From positions 186,001 through 250,000 of the forward strand of contig NZ_JAIZDP010000002.1 in the NCBI RefSeq assembly GCF_021554725.1: DNA of 64,000 nucleotides, read 5' to 3'. The notes under the pieces are model-generated. The model was not told the origin of the DNA. It made no database searches and saw nothing but the letters and a program-made list of their open reading frames with translations. The position numbers and the translations under genes are program-made. Shown here in pieces: positions 34,893-44,174 of the stretch. How positions within the stretch are numbered: position 1 is the first letter of the stretch; each line of letters begins with the position of its first letter. This DNA is from Sinomonas notoginsengisoli (GTDB lineage Bacteria > Actinomycetota > Actinomycetes > Actinomycetales > Micrococcaceae).

Positions 34893-35888
34893 GTGGTGAC
34901 AAGCCGCGACGTCGCGAAACTCGCCGGCGTCTCCCAGGCCACCGTCTCGCGCCTCATCTCATCGCCGTCGAAACTGGCGCCGTCAACGATGGCCAAGGTC
35001 CGGGCCGCCATGGAGGAGCTCGGCTACGTGCCGCATCTGGGCGCCCAGTCGATGAAGACGCGGCGCAGCAACACGGTCGGCGTCGTGGTGGCTGAACTGA
35101 CCAACCCCTTCTACTCCGAGGTGCTGGACCAGCTCAGTCGCGAGCTGGACAGGGCTGGCCTACGGGTGGTCATCTGGAACGCGGGCGGAGGCAGCCACGT
35201 CGATGCGCTCAAGGCCATCAGCGAGCACGCCGTGGATGGAGTCATCTTCACGACCGCGACGGAGGACTCGCTAGAGCTGCGGGCGGCGATCGAGAAGGGC
35301 AGCCCCATCGTCCTCATCAACCGCTCCGTCGAGGGCCTCGAGTGCGACCAGGTCACGAGCGACAACGTCAGCGGAGGCGTGACCGTCGCCGACTACCTGG
35401 TGCGGCACGGACGGCAGCGGGTGGCCTTCATCGGGGGCACTGAGAACGCCAAGACGTCGCGGGATCGCGCGCAGGGGTTCCTCGGAAGGATGGCGGAGCT
35501 CGGCCACCCCGTCCCCGAGCACTGCCGGTTCACCGGCAACTTCGACCACGGTCTCAGCGCCCAGATCATGGAGCGCGTGCTCGCCCGGGGTGACAGCCCC
35601 GAGGCCGTGTTCTGCGCCAACGACTTCATGGCGTTCGGCGTCCTCGATGCCCTCCGCCGGGCCGGCCGCACGAGCTGCGACTGCTGGGTGATCGGCTACG
35701 ACGACGTCGACATGGCCGCCTGGGCCTCCTTCAGCCTGACCACGGTGCGGCAGCCCAGCCGCGCGATGGCCAGCGCCGGCGTGCGCCTGCTGGTCGAACG
35801 ACTGAAATCCCCCAGTGCTCCTGCTCGGAGGGTCGATTTCCCCTCGGAGCTCATCGTCCGGGGCAGCAGCGAGCTGGCCCCGGCGTAG
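34893..35888 (+). CDS. LacI-family repressor
   Basis: A 331-residue LacI regulator. The N-terminal headpiece SRDVAKLAGVSQATVSRLI is followed by the hinge and a periplasmic-binding-like ligand domain (NTVGVVVAELTNPFYSEVL; VIGYDDVDMAAWASFSLTTV). It is divergent from the HisD-like operon and flanked by two near-identical operators. The start is a GTG at 34893 (or 34896), with GGAGG upstream. Its ligand would identify the operon's substrate. Confidence 0.92.
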   Translation: MVTSRDVAKLAGVSQATVSRLISSPSKLAPSTMAKVRAAMEELGYVPHLGAQSMKTRRSNTVGVVVAELTNPFYSEVLDQLSRELDRAGLRVVIWNAGGGSHVDALKAISEHAVDGVIFTTATEDSLELRAAIEKGSPIVLINRSVEGLECDQVTSDNVSGGVTVADYLVRHGRQRVAFIGGTENAKTSRDRAQGFLGRMAELGHPVPEHCRFTGNFDHGLSAQIMERVLARGDSPEAVFCANDFMAFGVLDALRRAGRTSCDCWVIGYDDVDMAAWASFSLTTVRQPSRAMASAGVRLLVERLKSPSAPARRVDFPSELIVRGSSELAPA

Positions 35889-35933
35889 GCGACAGCCGCG
35901 TGACTACGCTGGGACTCCGGAACACAGGAATGC

Positions 35934-37994
35934 TCAGTCCGCGCGGCCTAGCCGCTCGGAATCGGCAAGCAGAGCGGCCAGCTGGTCAGGCTGCGACACC
36001 GGCCGCTGGCACGCCAGGTCCTGGCACACGTACGCAGTCGGCAGGCCCTGGATCTCACCGCGCCCGACGAGCAACGGCACCCGGTCCCCGTGGCCAGGGT
36101 CCGAAACCACGACGACGGCGCCAGGCCGGGGCGGAACGCTGGCCATGCGCATCAAGGCCTCACGGCCAGGACCCGGGGCGCCAACGACGGCCACTTCCCG
36201 CGGGCTGCCGCGGAGGAACTCCACCTGGCGCAGCAGCCAGCCGTGCCGCGTCGGGCTCTCACGCAAGGCGTGCTGCTGCGCCCGGACGGCAGCACGGGCC
36301 CGATCGCGGTGGTGGAGATCACCGGTGAGCGCGGCCAGGACCAGGCTGACCTCCACCATGACTGACGTGCCGGAGGGAACAGCGTCGTCGGGGGCTGTCC
36401 TCTGGCGGCGGTAGAGCAGCGCGTCGTCCGACGGTGTCTGGTACCACCCGCCGTCGTCGTCTCCAAAACGGGAGTTCGCCCGTTCGGCCAAGGCGACGCC
36501 GCGCTCGAACCGGACAGTGTCGCCCGTGACCTGGAAGAGTTCAAGGTCGGCCAGGGCCAGAGCCGCGTGGTCCAGGAGGAAACCCTCCACGGCAGCCGCT
36601 CCGTCCTTCCACACATGGTGGAGCCGGCCGTCGACCACGAGCTCGCGGTGGAGGAAATCAGCCGTGCGGGCGGCAGCAGCCACCCACTCCGGTTCTCCCA
36701 ACAGATGGCCGGCCCGGACGAGCCCGCGGACCGCCAGGGCGTTCCAGTCCGTGAGGACCTTGGTGTCCATGGCTGGCGCCGTCCGCCAGGCGCGCCAAGC
36801 CCGAAGGTGAGACCTGATCCGCTCCCACTCGGCGTCGAACTCCTCGGGCGGAAGGCCGGCGTCCGCCGCGAAACGCTCGCGGGGATGGGGTTCGTGCAGG
36901 ACATTCGTGCCCTCCCAGTTGCCCTCTTCGGTCGCTCCCAGGAACGCCGCCCAGAGGACGGGATCAGCGTCTGCTTCCTGCAGGGCACGGGCCAGTTCCT
37001 CGAAGGACCAGACGACATAGCCTCCCTCAGCCCCCTCCGTTTCCGCATCCGTCGCGGCGGCGAATGCCCCGTGCGGCAGGCGGAGTCCGTCCAGGAGGTA
37101 ACGGGCGGTGGTGCGCGCCGTGCGGGCAAGGTCAGCCCTGCCCGTCAGCACTGCACCCAAGGCGTAGGCGGGGAGCAGAAGGGCGTTGTCGTACAGCATC
37201 TTCTCGAAGTGCGGAACAAGCCAGCGACCATCGGTGGTGTAGCGCGCGAAGCCGCCGCCGAGCTGGTCGTGGATGCCGCCGCGGGCCATGGCGTCCAGCG
37301 CTTGGACGGCGGCTGCCAACGCATCCTCGTCCCCGGTCCGCAGGGTGCGGTGCAGCAGCCATTCGATGGCCATGGCGTGCGGGAACTTGGGGGCTGTGCC
37401 GAAGCCGCCGTTGCGCCGGTCCCACGCCTGACCGAGCACTGTCCGGGCGGCGTCGTCCGACACGCCGAGCTCCAGCCCTCCTGACTGCGGCGGGGTGAAC
37501 CCCTCGAGTCGGGCCGAGATCGCCTGGGCAGACGCAGTGATGGCGTGGCGCCGGTCCTGCCAGGCGCGTGCAACCGCTTCCACCACCGAGGCGAACGAAG
37601 GGAGTCCGTCACGCGCCTCCTTGGGCCAGTAGGAGCCGACATAGAAGGGCTCGCCCTCGTGGGTCAGGAACACAGACATCGGCCAGCCGCCCTTGTCCGT
37701 CATGGCCTGGACGTCGGCCGCGTAGACGGCGTCGACGTCTGGCCGCTCCTCCCGGTCGACCTTGATGCTGACAAAATGCTCGTTGAGCAGGGACGCCGTC
37801 GCGGGGTCATCGAAGGATTCACGGGCCATGACGTGGCACCAGTGGCACGTGCTGTAGCCGACGGACAGGAAGAGGGGAACGTCGCGCTCCCGAGCTTCTG
37901 CGAACGCCTCCTCGCCCCAGGGAAACCAGTTGACCGGGTTCTGGGCGTGCTGGAGGAGGTAGGGGGAGGTCTCGAGGGCCAGACGGTTCGCCAT
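35934..37994 (-). CDS. YyaL/DUF255 thioredoxin-domain protein
   Basis: A 686-residue cytosolic protein of the YyaL/SPATA20 type. A thioredoxin-like DUF255 domain (about 1-165) holds [12 protein letters not shown], and an (alpha/alpha)6 toroid like that of N-acylglucosamine epimerases covers the rest ([39 protein letters not shown]). The cellular function is not established. The ATG at 37994 with AGGAG is preferred; an upstream in-frame ATG at 38042 overlaps the stop of the LysR gene by ATGA and could couple translation. Confidence 0.9.
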   Translation of the reverse strand: MANRLALETSPYLLQHAQNPVNWFPWGEEAFAEARERDVPLFLSVGYSTCHWCHVMARESFDDPATASLLNEHFVSIKVDREERPDVDAVYAADVQAMTDKGGWPMSVFLTHEGEPFYVGSYWPKEARDGLPSFASVVEAVARAWQDRRHAITASAQAISARLEGFTPPQSGGLELGVSDDAARTVLGQAWDRRNGGFGTAPKFPHAMAIEWLLHRTLRTGDEDALAAAVQALDAMARGGIHDQLGGGFARYTTDGRWLVPHFEKMLYDNALLLPAYALGAVLTGRADLARTARTTARYLLDGLRLPHGAFAAATDAETEGAEGGYVVWSFEELARALQEADADPVLWAAFLGATEEGNWEGTNVLHEPHPRERFAADAGLPPEEFDAEWERIRSHLRAWRAWRTAPAMDTKVLTDWNALAVRGLVRAGHLLGEPEWVAAAARTADFLHRELVVDGRLHHVWKDGAAAVEGFLLDHAALALADLELFQVTGDTVRFERGVALAERANSRFGDDDGGWYQTPSDDALLYRRQRTAPDDAVPSGTSVMVEVSLVLAALTGDLHHRDRARAAVRAQQHALRESPTRHGWLLRQVEFLRGSPREVAVVGAPGPGREALMRMASVPPRPGAVVVVSDPGHGDRVPLLVGRGEIQGLPTAYVCQDLACQRPVSQPDQLAALLADSERLGRAD

Positions 37995-38038
37995 GGCAAG
38001 CTCCTGCTTCTGTTCGAAAGAGGCCGGCCGTCCTGATC

Positions 38039-38953
38039 TCATGGGGAGGTCAGGTGGCGCAGCCAGTCTGCGAGGGCATCGACGCTCTCCGACCCTTCGT
38101 CCCCGGGCCGGCGGACCAGGCCGATCTGGACTTGGGCCACCGGACCATTGACGGAGAGCTGGACGAGCGGCGCCATGACAGTGCCGCTCGCGTATGGTGG
38201 GACGAACGTGGCGACTACCCCCAATCCCGCCTGTGCGGCCAACACCCTCGCCTGCATGCCGTCCACTTCGATGACGGAATGGTCCCCGACGAGGCCGCTC
38301 TCCCGGAGAATCTGGCGGTAGTAGGTCGATTCGAGGCTGGTGAGGGGACCGGTGATGAGCCCGGCCGCCGCGATATCCTCCAGCTCAACCGTCTCCTCGC
38401 GGGCCAAGGGGTGGGTTTCCGGGACCAGGAAGCGCAGAGATGCCTCGTGCAGCGGCTCCAAGGCGACGTCAGGCGGCAACTGCCAGTCGATGACATAGGC
38501 CAGCTCCAATTCCCTGTCCAACACCGCCTGGGCGTACTGCCCGCTGTGGCCGAACCGGACGGACAGCAGGGTTCCCGTGTACGACCGGCAGAAGGGTGCG
38601 ACGACCTGATCCATGAAGTACTTCTGCTCGAAGGCGATGCTCGCCCCAAGCCGCACCCGGCCCCGCCGCCCGTGCCGCAGGTCCCTCAGCGATTCCTGCA
38701 GCGATTCCTGCTCTCGCAGCATCAGCTGAGCCGACCGGAAGACTTCGTGGCCTGCGGGAGTCAGGTGCACCGCACGCTGCTCATAGCGCAGGAGTTCCGA
38801 GCCGAGGGCCTTCTGCAGTTCCGCCACATGGTGTGACACCGTCGACTGCCCCAGATGCAGGTGACGGGCGGCGGCGGAATAGCCGTTGCGCTCGACGACC
38901 GTCACGAAGACGCGCAGCCGAAAGAGGTCAAGCGCCAGAAGGTTCACTCCCAT
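38039..38953 (-). CDS. LysR-family regulator
   Basis: A 304-residue LysR protein. The winged helix includes [20 protein letters not shown] and the effector domain starts near [18 protein letters not shown]. The minus-strand TAAGGT (38960-38965) ends 7 bases before the ATG, indicating a leaderless mRNA. It lies between a substrate-binding-like gene and the YyaL gene, all on one strand, and may respond to the ligand bound by the upstream protein. Confidence 0.88.
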   Translation of the reverse strand: MGVNLLALDLFRLRVFVTVVERNGYSAAARHLHLGQSTVSHHVAELQKALGSELLRYEQRAVHLTPAGHEVFRSAQLMLREQESLQESLRDLRHGRRGRVRLGASIAFEQKYFMDQVVAPFCRSYTGTLLSVRFGHSGQYAQAVLDRELELAYVIDWQLPPDVALEPLHEASLRFLVPETHPLAREETVELEDIAAAGLITGPLTSLESTYYRQILRESGLVGDHSVIEVDGMQARVLAAQAGLGVVATFVPPYASGTVMAPLVQLSVNGPVAQVQIGLVRRPGDEGSESVDALADWLRHLTSP

Positions 38954-39028
38954 CGAGCAACCTTAGAACAACGGCTTTGCCGGCTGGCGGCCCGCAGAGG
39001 TCGCCAGCCCGTCACCTTCTCCGGTGAC

Positions 39029-39916
39029 TCAGACGAGCACGGCCTTCTCGTAGCTTGCGGACTCCGTACCGATCTCCAGGTCCAGCAGGTCCCAGCTCTT
39101 CATCCACTTCTGGGTAACCTCGTACATCTCACGGGTGTAGGGCTGGAAGACGACGCGCTCCCCCGGGCCGAAGCGCCGGACGTCGGCGATGGCGGCCAGA
39201 TCCTCGGGCATCTGCTTCAGCCAGTGCTTCTTATAGCGCTCCGGGAAGAGGTCGATGTCCCGCTGTGCCTTCTCCAGTGCGCGGTAGTACTTGGCGATGT
39301 CCTCGGTGTTGGCCTTGGCCGGAATGTGCGCGCCCATCACGAAAGTGGTGTCGACGAGCTTGCGGAAGCCGAGCTGTTCCATGAGGTAATACTGCGCGCC
39401 GAAGACATTGGCGGCAGGAACATGCCCTCGCATCAGGAGGCGGACCCGGTCCCAAGGCGTCCCCGAGAAGGACAGCTTGATGTCCGGGCGGTCGAGGAAG
39501 GATTCCAGACCCTGAATTGCTGAGTAATGGCTGCCGGAGTGGTATCCGACGGCCACAGGAACGCCAGCGAGATCCTCGGGGCGGTTGTAGCCGGAATCGG
39601 CGGCAACGAAGATGCCTGCCGGGGCGACGGAGTACGCCTTACCGTACATCCGGGCGTCAGAGCCCGCCGCGGCGGCGTTCACGGCCCAATGGCACGCCGA
39701 GGAAATGTCACAGGTGCGGCCCTGCTGCATGTCCTCGAAGGCCCCACTCTGAACTTCCTTCGGAGCCTCGTCACGGTTCGCCGTCGTCGTCTTGGTCGCA
39801 CCCCCGAAGCCGTTGTCCTCGAATTCGTAGTCGAGGCCCTCGGCCTCGAAGTAGCCGTTCTCTTCGGCAACCCATTCCTGCAGACGGACGTGCGGCTGAA
39901 TCAGAAACTTTCCCAC
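39029..39916 (-). CDS. SsuA/NMT1-type substrate-binding-fold protein without signal peptide
   Basis: A 295-residue protein with the two-lobed fold of nitrate/sulfonate/taurine-binding proteins: QEWVAEENGYFEAEGLDYEF, RTCDISSACHWAVNAAAAG, and RPEDLAGVPVAVGYHSGSHY. No signal peptide or lipobox is present, so it should stay in the cytosol. The GTG at 39916 is preceded by a perfect AAGGAGG at optimal spacing; the ATG codons farther upstream are less likely. No ABC permease is adjacent. It may be an enzyme, as in the THI5 group, or an intracellular sensor. Its ligand is unknown. Confidence 0.75.
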   Translation of the reverse strand: MGKFLIQPHVRLQEWVAEENGYFEAEGLDYEFEDNGFGGATKTTTANRDEAPKEVQSGAFEDMQQGRTCDISSACHWAVNAAAAGSDARMYGKAYSVAPAGIFVAADSGYNRPEDLAGVPVAVGYHSGSHYSAIQGLESFLDRPDIKLSFSGTPWDRVRLLMRGHVPAANVFGAQYYLMEQLGFRKLVDTTFVMGAHIPAKANTEDIAKYYRALEKAQRDIDLFPERYKKHWLKQMPEDLAAIADVRRFGPGERVVFQPYTREMYEVTQKWMKSWDLLDLEIGTESASYEKAVLV

Positions 39917-40037
39917 CGTTCTCCTCCTTGTGATCTGTTTCATCACAACGCTACTCGGAGAGGAATTCGGGACAACGGGCTGGGATCGATGGACCTATTG
40001 AACTTTTCGATGGGCGGCGCAGCGCGATGCCCGCTTC

Positions 40038-40772
40038 TCACCATCCCAGCCAGTCCCCTGCCCTGGCCAGCTTCTCCGGCGGAACGGTATGGCCCCCGTC
40101 GAACTCCTCATAGTCGACCTCGTATCCCTCTCCCCGCAGAACCGGCGCAATCCTCCGGCTGGTCTGGTCGATCGGGAGCCGCTCGTCGCCGACGCCATGG
40201 GAGATGAAGACTCGCGGCCATCCCTCACGCCCTCCGTCGGGGATCGATCCAGGCGAGAAGGCCATGATGCTGCTGAAGAGGCTGCCGTTGGCGAGGCCGA
40301 GACCCAGCGCGTACGAGGCGCCGGCCGAGAAGCCGGCAACGGCGATGCGCGACGGGTCGACGCGTGCCCTTCTGAAGGTCTCTTGAAGGGACATGTCGAT
40401 GGTCGTGAGGTCCGGGCCAAACGCCCGGTCCCACACGCGTCCCGCTGAAGACGGCGCCAGGACCAGCGCCCCGAAGCGATCTGCCAGCGCCTGCGTGAAC
40501 AGACCTCCCCTGGCGTCGTTTCCGGCACCATGGAGGGAGAGAATGAGCGGACTCGGGCCGTCGGCCGCGAGGGAGGCAGGCGCGTAGAGGAGGACCTCGC
40601 GACCGGACGGCGAACCGAGGTTGGACTCCCCCGGGTCAATCCGGCCGGCAATCCCCTGCGGCCGAGCGAGCAGGGCGGCCGGCCTCCGCTCGAACGCGCC
40701 GTCGCATCCGCCCAGGAGCGGCAGCACGGCGCTGCACATCATGAGCCTCATCGCGGCCCGGCGTGGGATCAT
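40038..40772 (-). CDS. Lipoprotein esterase, alpha/beta hydrolase fold
   Basis: A 244-residue exported hydrolase. The signal peptide ends in LPLLGGC with the lipid-attachment Cys at residue 23. The triad appears complete: Ser149 in GFSAG, Asp in HGVGDERLP and His in DGGHTVP. The fold is that of carboxylesterase/feruloyl-esterase-like proteins with HGAG as the oxyanion motif. The minus-strand TAGAGT (40779-40784) ends 7 bases before the ATG, so a leaderless mRNA is likely. Confidence 0.85.
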   Translation of the reverse strand: MIPRRAAMRLMMCSAVLPLLGGCDGAFERRPAALLARPQGIAGRIDPGESNLGSPSGREVLLYAPASLAADGPSPLILSLHGAGNDARGGLFTQALADRFGALVLAPSSAGRVWDRAFGPDLTTIDMSLQETFRRARVDPSRIAVAGFSAGASYALGLGLANGSLFSSIMAFSPGSIPDGGREGWPRVFISHGVGDERLPIDQTSRRIAPVLRGEGYEVDYEEFDGGHTVPPEKLARAGDWLGW

Positions 40773-40874
40773 CTGCTGACTCTACTGCCCAGCAAGGCAG
40801 TAGCGCTGTGCGGCTGGGACCACACGACGACGTCGTCATCGACGGCGGCGAACCCGCAGAACGAGCAGCGTCCG

Positions 40875-40880
40875 TATGAT
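40875..40880 (+). promoter_or_regulatory. Putative -10 element before the PEBP gene
   Basis: TATGAT ends 7 bases before a GTG at 40887 that opens a 15-codon frame, whose TGA overlaps the PEBP start codon. It suggests a leaderless short upstream ORF. Confidence 0.45.
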
Positions 40881-40886
40881 CGGGAC

Positions 40887-40934
40887 GTGAGGGCGGCGGA
40901 CGCCGTCCTCCACCGGAGAGAGGAGCCGCAATGA
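40887..40934 (+). CDS. Possible leaderless 15-residue upstream ORF
   Basis: A GTG at 40887 sits 7 bases after TATGAT and reads 15 codons to a TGA that shares two bases with the next ATG at 40931. Such short frames can couple translation to the downstream gene. The peptide (Val/Arg/Ala-rich, ending REEPQ) has no recognisable family; its reality rests on promoter spacing and overlap. Confidence 0.35.
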   Translation: MRAADAVLHRREEPQ

Positions 40935-41467
40935 GTGGCAACGATCCGTTCGACCGCATCCCGGAGAAGGCGGCCTTCACGGTCACGAGCTCGACCGTCA
41001 ACGGCGGCGAGGCGTGGCCTGAGCCCCAGTACTCGGGCGCATTCGGCGTCCCAGGCGGCCAGGACATCTCGCCCCAGCTCTCGTGGTCCGGCGCGCCCGA
41101 GGGCACCAAGAGCTACGCCGTCACCGTCTACGACCCCGACGCTCCGACCCAGTCCGGCTTCTGGCACTGGGCCGTGGCGAATATCCCTGCGTCGGTGACC
41201 GAGCTGCCCGAAGGCGCAGGGACTGCCACGGGCGAGGACATGCCGGACGGCGCGATCCAGCTGAAGAACGACGGCGGGACTCCCCAATTCGTCGGCGCCG
41301 CCCCGCCGGCCGGGCACGGGATGCACCGGTACTTCATCGTGGTGCACGCCCTCGACACCGAGGACATCGGAGTCAACGGCGACTCGAGCCCCGCGTTCCT
41401 TGGCTTCAACATGTTCTCCCACACCCTCGGGCGCGCCATGATAATCGTGACCGCCGAGATCGAGTAG
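40931..41467 (+). CDS. PEBP family protein (YbhB/YbcL type)
   Basis: A 178-residue phosphatidylethanolamine-binding-like protein. It has DISPQLSWSGAPEGTKSYAVTVYDPDAPTQSGFWHW, with the conserved Asp-Pro-Asp-Ala-Pro, and GMHRYFIVVHALD. No signal peptide is present. The bacterial family is described as Raf-kinase-inhibitor-like but its role is unclear. The ATG at 40931 has GAGAGGAG upstream, beside the overlap with the short upstream frame. Confidence 0.9.
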   Translation: MSGNDPFDRIPEKAAFTVTSSTVNGGEAWPEPQYSGAFGVPGGQDISPQLSWSGAPEGTKSYAVTVYDPDAPTQSGFWHWAVANIPASVTELPEGAGTATGEDMPDGAIQLKNDGGTPQFVGAAPPAGHGMHRYFIVVHALDTEDIGVNGDSSPAFLGFNMFSHTLGRAMIIVTAEIE

Positions 41468-41487
41468 CTGCCCGCCGCTCGCGCGGA

Positions 41488-41865
41488 CTACTGGAGGGCG
41501 CCGCCGAGCCCAAGCCCGGCGAGCGCCGCGGCGAGGCACAGCGCGAGCGTCCCCACGCCGTTGACGACGGCGGCCGCCCACCTCCCGTTCAGTGCGAGGC
41601 TCACGCTCTGGTAGCTGGCCGTGGAGAAGGTCGTGTACCCGCCGAGGAACCCTGTGCCGAGAACGGCCTGCAGCGACGGGTCGGCACCGGCGAGCACGAG
41701 GGCCACGACGAGGCCCAGCAGGAACGAGCCGGTGACGTTGATGCCGATCGTCGCTACCGGGAGCGCAGCCTTGATCCGCCGGCTCACAGCGGTGTCGAGC
41801 ACATAGCGCGCCACGGCGCCGACTCCGCCCGCCGCCCCGAGCAGCAGCGCCTCGGCTGGGCTCAC
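41488..41865 (-). CDS. crcB: Fluoride channel subunit (Fluc), second of pair
   Basis: A 125-residue, four-helix Fluc protein. Helix 1 has GAAGGVGAVARYVLD, the Asn of the pore is in IGINVTGSFLLG, and the bent helix 3 motif is GTGFLGGYTTFSTASYQ. It overlaps the upstream Fluc gene by GTGA and should form the other half of an antiparallel heterodimer that exports fluoride. No fluoride riboswitch is evident before the pair. Confidence 0.9.
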   Translation of the reverse strand: MSPAEALLLGAAGGVGAVARYVLDTAVSRRIKAALPVATIGINVTGSFLLGLVVALVLAGADPSLQAVLGTGFLGGYTTFSTASYQSVSLALNGRWAAAVVNGVGTLALCLAAALAGLGLGGALQ

Positions 41866-42452
41866 CGGGGCTCCTCCGGGCCCTCGTGGATGTGGGACCC
41901 GTGCGGGTGGGCCGCCACGTGCGCCTCGGCGGCGAGTCCGCGCCGGTCCGAACGGTGGAGCCAGGCAGCACCCGCAATCCCGAGCAGGGTGGCGCCCGCC
42001 CCGCCGAGCAGGCTCAGCGCGAGGTACCACGCGCCGTCGGCCGCGCGACCCGCTAGTAGCAGTTGCGAGCCCTCGACGGCGAGGGTCGAGTAGGTGGTGT
42101 AGGCGCCGAGGAAGCCGGTCCCCGCGGTGAGGCGGACGAGTCGGCGCGCGCCCACGTCTGGTCCCCGGCGCGCGAGGGACTCGAGGAGCGCCCCGAGTGC
42201 GAGGGCGCCGGCGAGGTTGATGATCAGGGTCGGTAGCGGCCAGCCGCCCGGGGCGGGAATCGCGACGCCAAGCGCCCACCGAGACAGCGCCCCAAGCACC
42301 CCGCCGGCGAACACCAGCGCCAAAACCGCCGGGGAGAAGGGGTGGGCGAACCGTGCCGGGGCAGGAAGGCGCGACGGCGCGTGGGCGCCGGAAGGCGCGG
42401 GCGCGGCGTCGTGCGCGGGGTCCCGAAGGGGACGGCGGGGGTCGGAAGTCAC
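41862..42452 (-). CDS. crcB: Fluoride channel subunit (Fluc), first of pair
   Basis: A 196-residue Fluc protein, longer than the usual 120-130. The four-helix core is in the middle (GGVLGALSRWALG, TLIINLAGALALG, GTGFLGAYTTYSTLAVE). An extra N-terminal Ala/Pro tail of about 40 residues includes the dispersed repeat, and the C-terminus is His-rich (HVAAHPHGSHIHE). Pairs of this kind are common in actinobacteria and have opposite orientation in the membrane. The GTG at 42452 is used. Confidence 0.88.
   Translation of the reverse strand: MTSDPRRPLRDPAHDAAPAPSGAHAPSRLPAPARFAHPFSPAVLALVFAGGVLGALSRWALGVAIPAPGGWPLPTLIINLAGALALGALLESLARRGPDVGARRLVRLTAGTGFLGAYTTYSTLAVEGSQLLLAGRAADGAWYLALSLLGGAGATLLGIAGAAWLHRSDRRGLAAEAHVAAHPHGSHIHEGPEEPR
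42404..42416 (-). repeat. Dispersed 13-bp repeat, copy in Fluc N-terminal tail
   Basis: The word is read as Ala-His-Asp-Ala in the disordered N-terminal extension that other Fluc proteins lack. Confidence 0.6.
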
Positions 42453-42502
42453 GGCGGGTAGAGCCTATCTCGTTTGGACTGCCCGCACCCGGCGCAAAAA
42501 GG

Positions 42503-42508
42503 TAGCGT
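42503..42508 (+). promoter_or_regulatory. Putative -10 element of the LMF gene
   Basis: TAGCGT ends 8 bases before the ATG at 42516; no ribosome binding site is present. Confidence 0.35.
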
Positions 42509-42515
42509 GGGAAGC

Positions 42516-44030
42516 ATGGACGCGGTGTCCGGGTTCATGGCCTGGTTCGCGGCCCCCGATTCCGAGGTGGCCCGCTGGGTGCTGCAGCGCGGTGTCGCGG
42601 CGCTGTTCTTCGTCGCGTTCCTCTCGAGCCTCAACCAGTTTCCGGCGCTCGTCGGCGAGCGGGGCCTCCTGCCCGTTCCTGAGTACCTCCAGGGCTTCCA
42701 CCGCATGCGCCGCCCCACCCTGTTCCGCTACCGGTACTCTGACCGGCTGTTCCGGTGGGTCTGCGCTGTGGGGCTCCTCGTGTCCGGCCTCCTCGTCCTC
42801 GGCATCCCTCAGGCGGGCCCGTGGTGGGTCCCGTTGGCGGCGTTCCTGGTGCTGTGGGGGCTGTACATGTCGATCGTGAACGTTGGCCAGACCTTCTACG
42901 GCTTCGGGTGGGAGATGCTCCTCCTCGAGGCCGGGTTCACGGTCGCGTTCCTGGGCTCGGACCAAGTCCCGCCGCCGCGGCCCATCCTGATCCTGGCCGT
43001 GTGGCTCGTGTTCCGGCTGGAGTTCGGCGCGGGGATGATCAAGATCCGCGGCGGCCCCGAATGGCGTGACCTCACGGCGCTGTACTACCACCACGAGACT
43101 CAGCCGATGCCGGGGCCGTTGAGCCGCCAGTTCCACCTCCTACCGAAGTGGATGCACCGTTCTGAGGCGGCGGGGAACCACTTCGCGCAGCTCGTGGTCC
43201 CCTTCTTCCTGTTCTTCCCTCAGCCCCTCGGGACGATCGCCGCGGCCGTGGTGATCGTCACGCAGGTGTGGCTCGTGCTCTCAGGAAACTTCGCGTGGCT
43301 CAACTGGTCCGCGATCGTGCTCGCGTTCGCCGGCGTGGGCGATTCGGCGGTGCACTGGCTCCTCCCCTTCATCCCGGCCCACCTCTCCTCCGCCCCGTGG
43401 AACAGCGCCTCGTCTGCGGACACGGGAAGCACGACGCCGTGGCCCGCCTCGGGCGACGGGGTCACCTGGGTGTGGGTCGTCGTCGTGCTCGCCGCATCGC
43501 TGCTGCTCCTCGTGCTCTCGTGGTGGCCGCTGCGGAACCTCTTCTCGAGCCACCAGCTCATGAACGCCGCCTTCAACCGGTGGCAGCTCGTCAACACGTA
43601 CGGCGCGTTCGGATCGGTGACGAAGAACCGGGTGGAGATCGTCGTGGAGGGCACGCTCGATGCCATACCCGCGGAAGACTCGGAGTGGCGCGAGTACCGC
43701 TTCCGCGGCAAGCCCGGCGAGCCCGACAGGGTGCCCCGGCAGTGGGCGCCGTACCACCTGCGCCTCGACTGGCTCATGTGGTTCCTGCCCCTGCGGACGG
43801 TGCACGAGGACTGGTTCTACGCGCTCCTCATGAAGCTCCTGGGCGCCGACCCGGCCACGCTCAAGCTGCTGCGCGAGGACCCTTTCCGTGGGGCGAAGCC
43901 CCGGTGGGTGAGGGCCCGCAGCGCGCTGTACGAGTTCGCCACGCACGAGGAGTTCAGGGAGACCGGCAACCGGTGGGTGATCACGCCGCTCCGGGTGCTC
44001 ATCCGGCCCATCGGCCTACGGGAAGATTGA
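42516..44030 (+). CDS. Lipase maturation factor family membrane protein
   Basis: A 504-residue polytopic membrane protein of the LMF1 family. About eight helices fill the first 340 residues, with SLNQFPALVGERGLLPV, GFGWEMLLLEAGFTVAFLG, FRLEFGAGMIKIRGGPEW and TALYYHHETQPMPGPLS, which are conserved in eukaryotic LMF1. The C-terminal soluble part has NTYGAFGSVTKNRVEIVVEG and FRGKPGEPDRVPRQWAPYH. The bacterial role is not known. It seems to be transcribed alone, and the tRNA-Leu terminator region follows on the other strand. Confidence 0.92.
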   Translation: MDAVSGFMAWFAAPDSEVARWVLQRGVAALFFVAFLSSLNQFPALVGERGLLPVPEYLQGFHRMRRPTLFRYRYSDRLFRWVCAVGLLVSGLLVLGIPQAGPWWVPLAAFLVLWGLYMSIVNVGQTFYGFGWEMLLLEAGFTVAFLGSDQVPPPRPILILAVWLVFRLEFGAGMIKIRGGPEWRDLTALYYHHETQPMPGPLSRQFHLLPKWMHRSEAAGNHFAQLVVPFFLFFPQPLGTIAAAVVIVTQVWLVLSGNFAWLNWSAIVLAFAGVGDSAVHWLLPFIPAHLSSAPWNSASSADTGSTTPWPASGDGVTWVWVVVVLAASLLLLVLSWWPLRNLFSSHQLMNAAFNRWQLVNTYGAFGSVTKNRVEIVVEGTLDAIPAEDSEWREYRFRGKPGEPDRVPRQWAPYHLRLDWLMWFLPLRTVHEDWFYALLMKLLGADPATLKLLREDPFRGAKPRWVRARSALYEFATHEEFRETGNRWVITPLRVLIRPIGLRED

Positions 44031-44056
44031 GGCCGGAGGACATTCACGGGAAAAAC

Positions 44057-44084
44057 AAGGAGCCCCGGCAGGCCGGGGCTCCTT
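44057..44084 (-). terminator. Intrinsic terminator of tRNA-Leu
   Basis: Thirteen-base perfect arms (44057-44069 and 44072-44084) are followed, on the minus strand, by TTTTT (44051-44055). It lies just after the tRNA 3' end and may also stop the facing LMF transcript. Confidence 0.8.
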
Positions 44085-44091
44085 GCAGCGG

Positions 44092-44174
44092 TGCGCGAGG
44101 CGGGATTTGAACCCGCACGCCCTTTCGGACACTGGCACCTGAAGCCAGCGCGTCTGCCGTTCCGCCACTCGCGC
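44092..44174 (-). tRNA. tRNA-Leu (anticodon CAG)
   Basis: The 83-base gene folds as a type II tRNA. The acceptor stem is GCGCGAG with CTCGCGC, the anticodon arm is CTGGC-TTCAGGT-GCCAG with anticodon CAG, a long variable arm follows, and the T arm contains GGTTCAAATCC. CCA is not encoded. It decodes CUG, the main leucine codon of this DNA. Confidence 0.95.

Noticed and set aside
42453-42515. Fluoride riboswitch before the Fluc pair
   Set aside because: The gap to the divergent gene is only 63 bases and I see no fluoride aptamer-like sequence.
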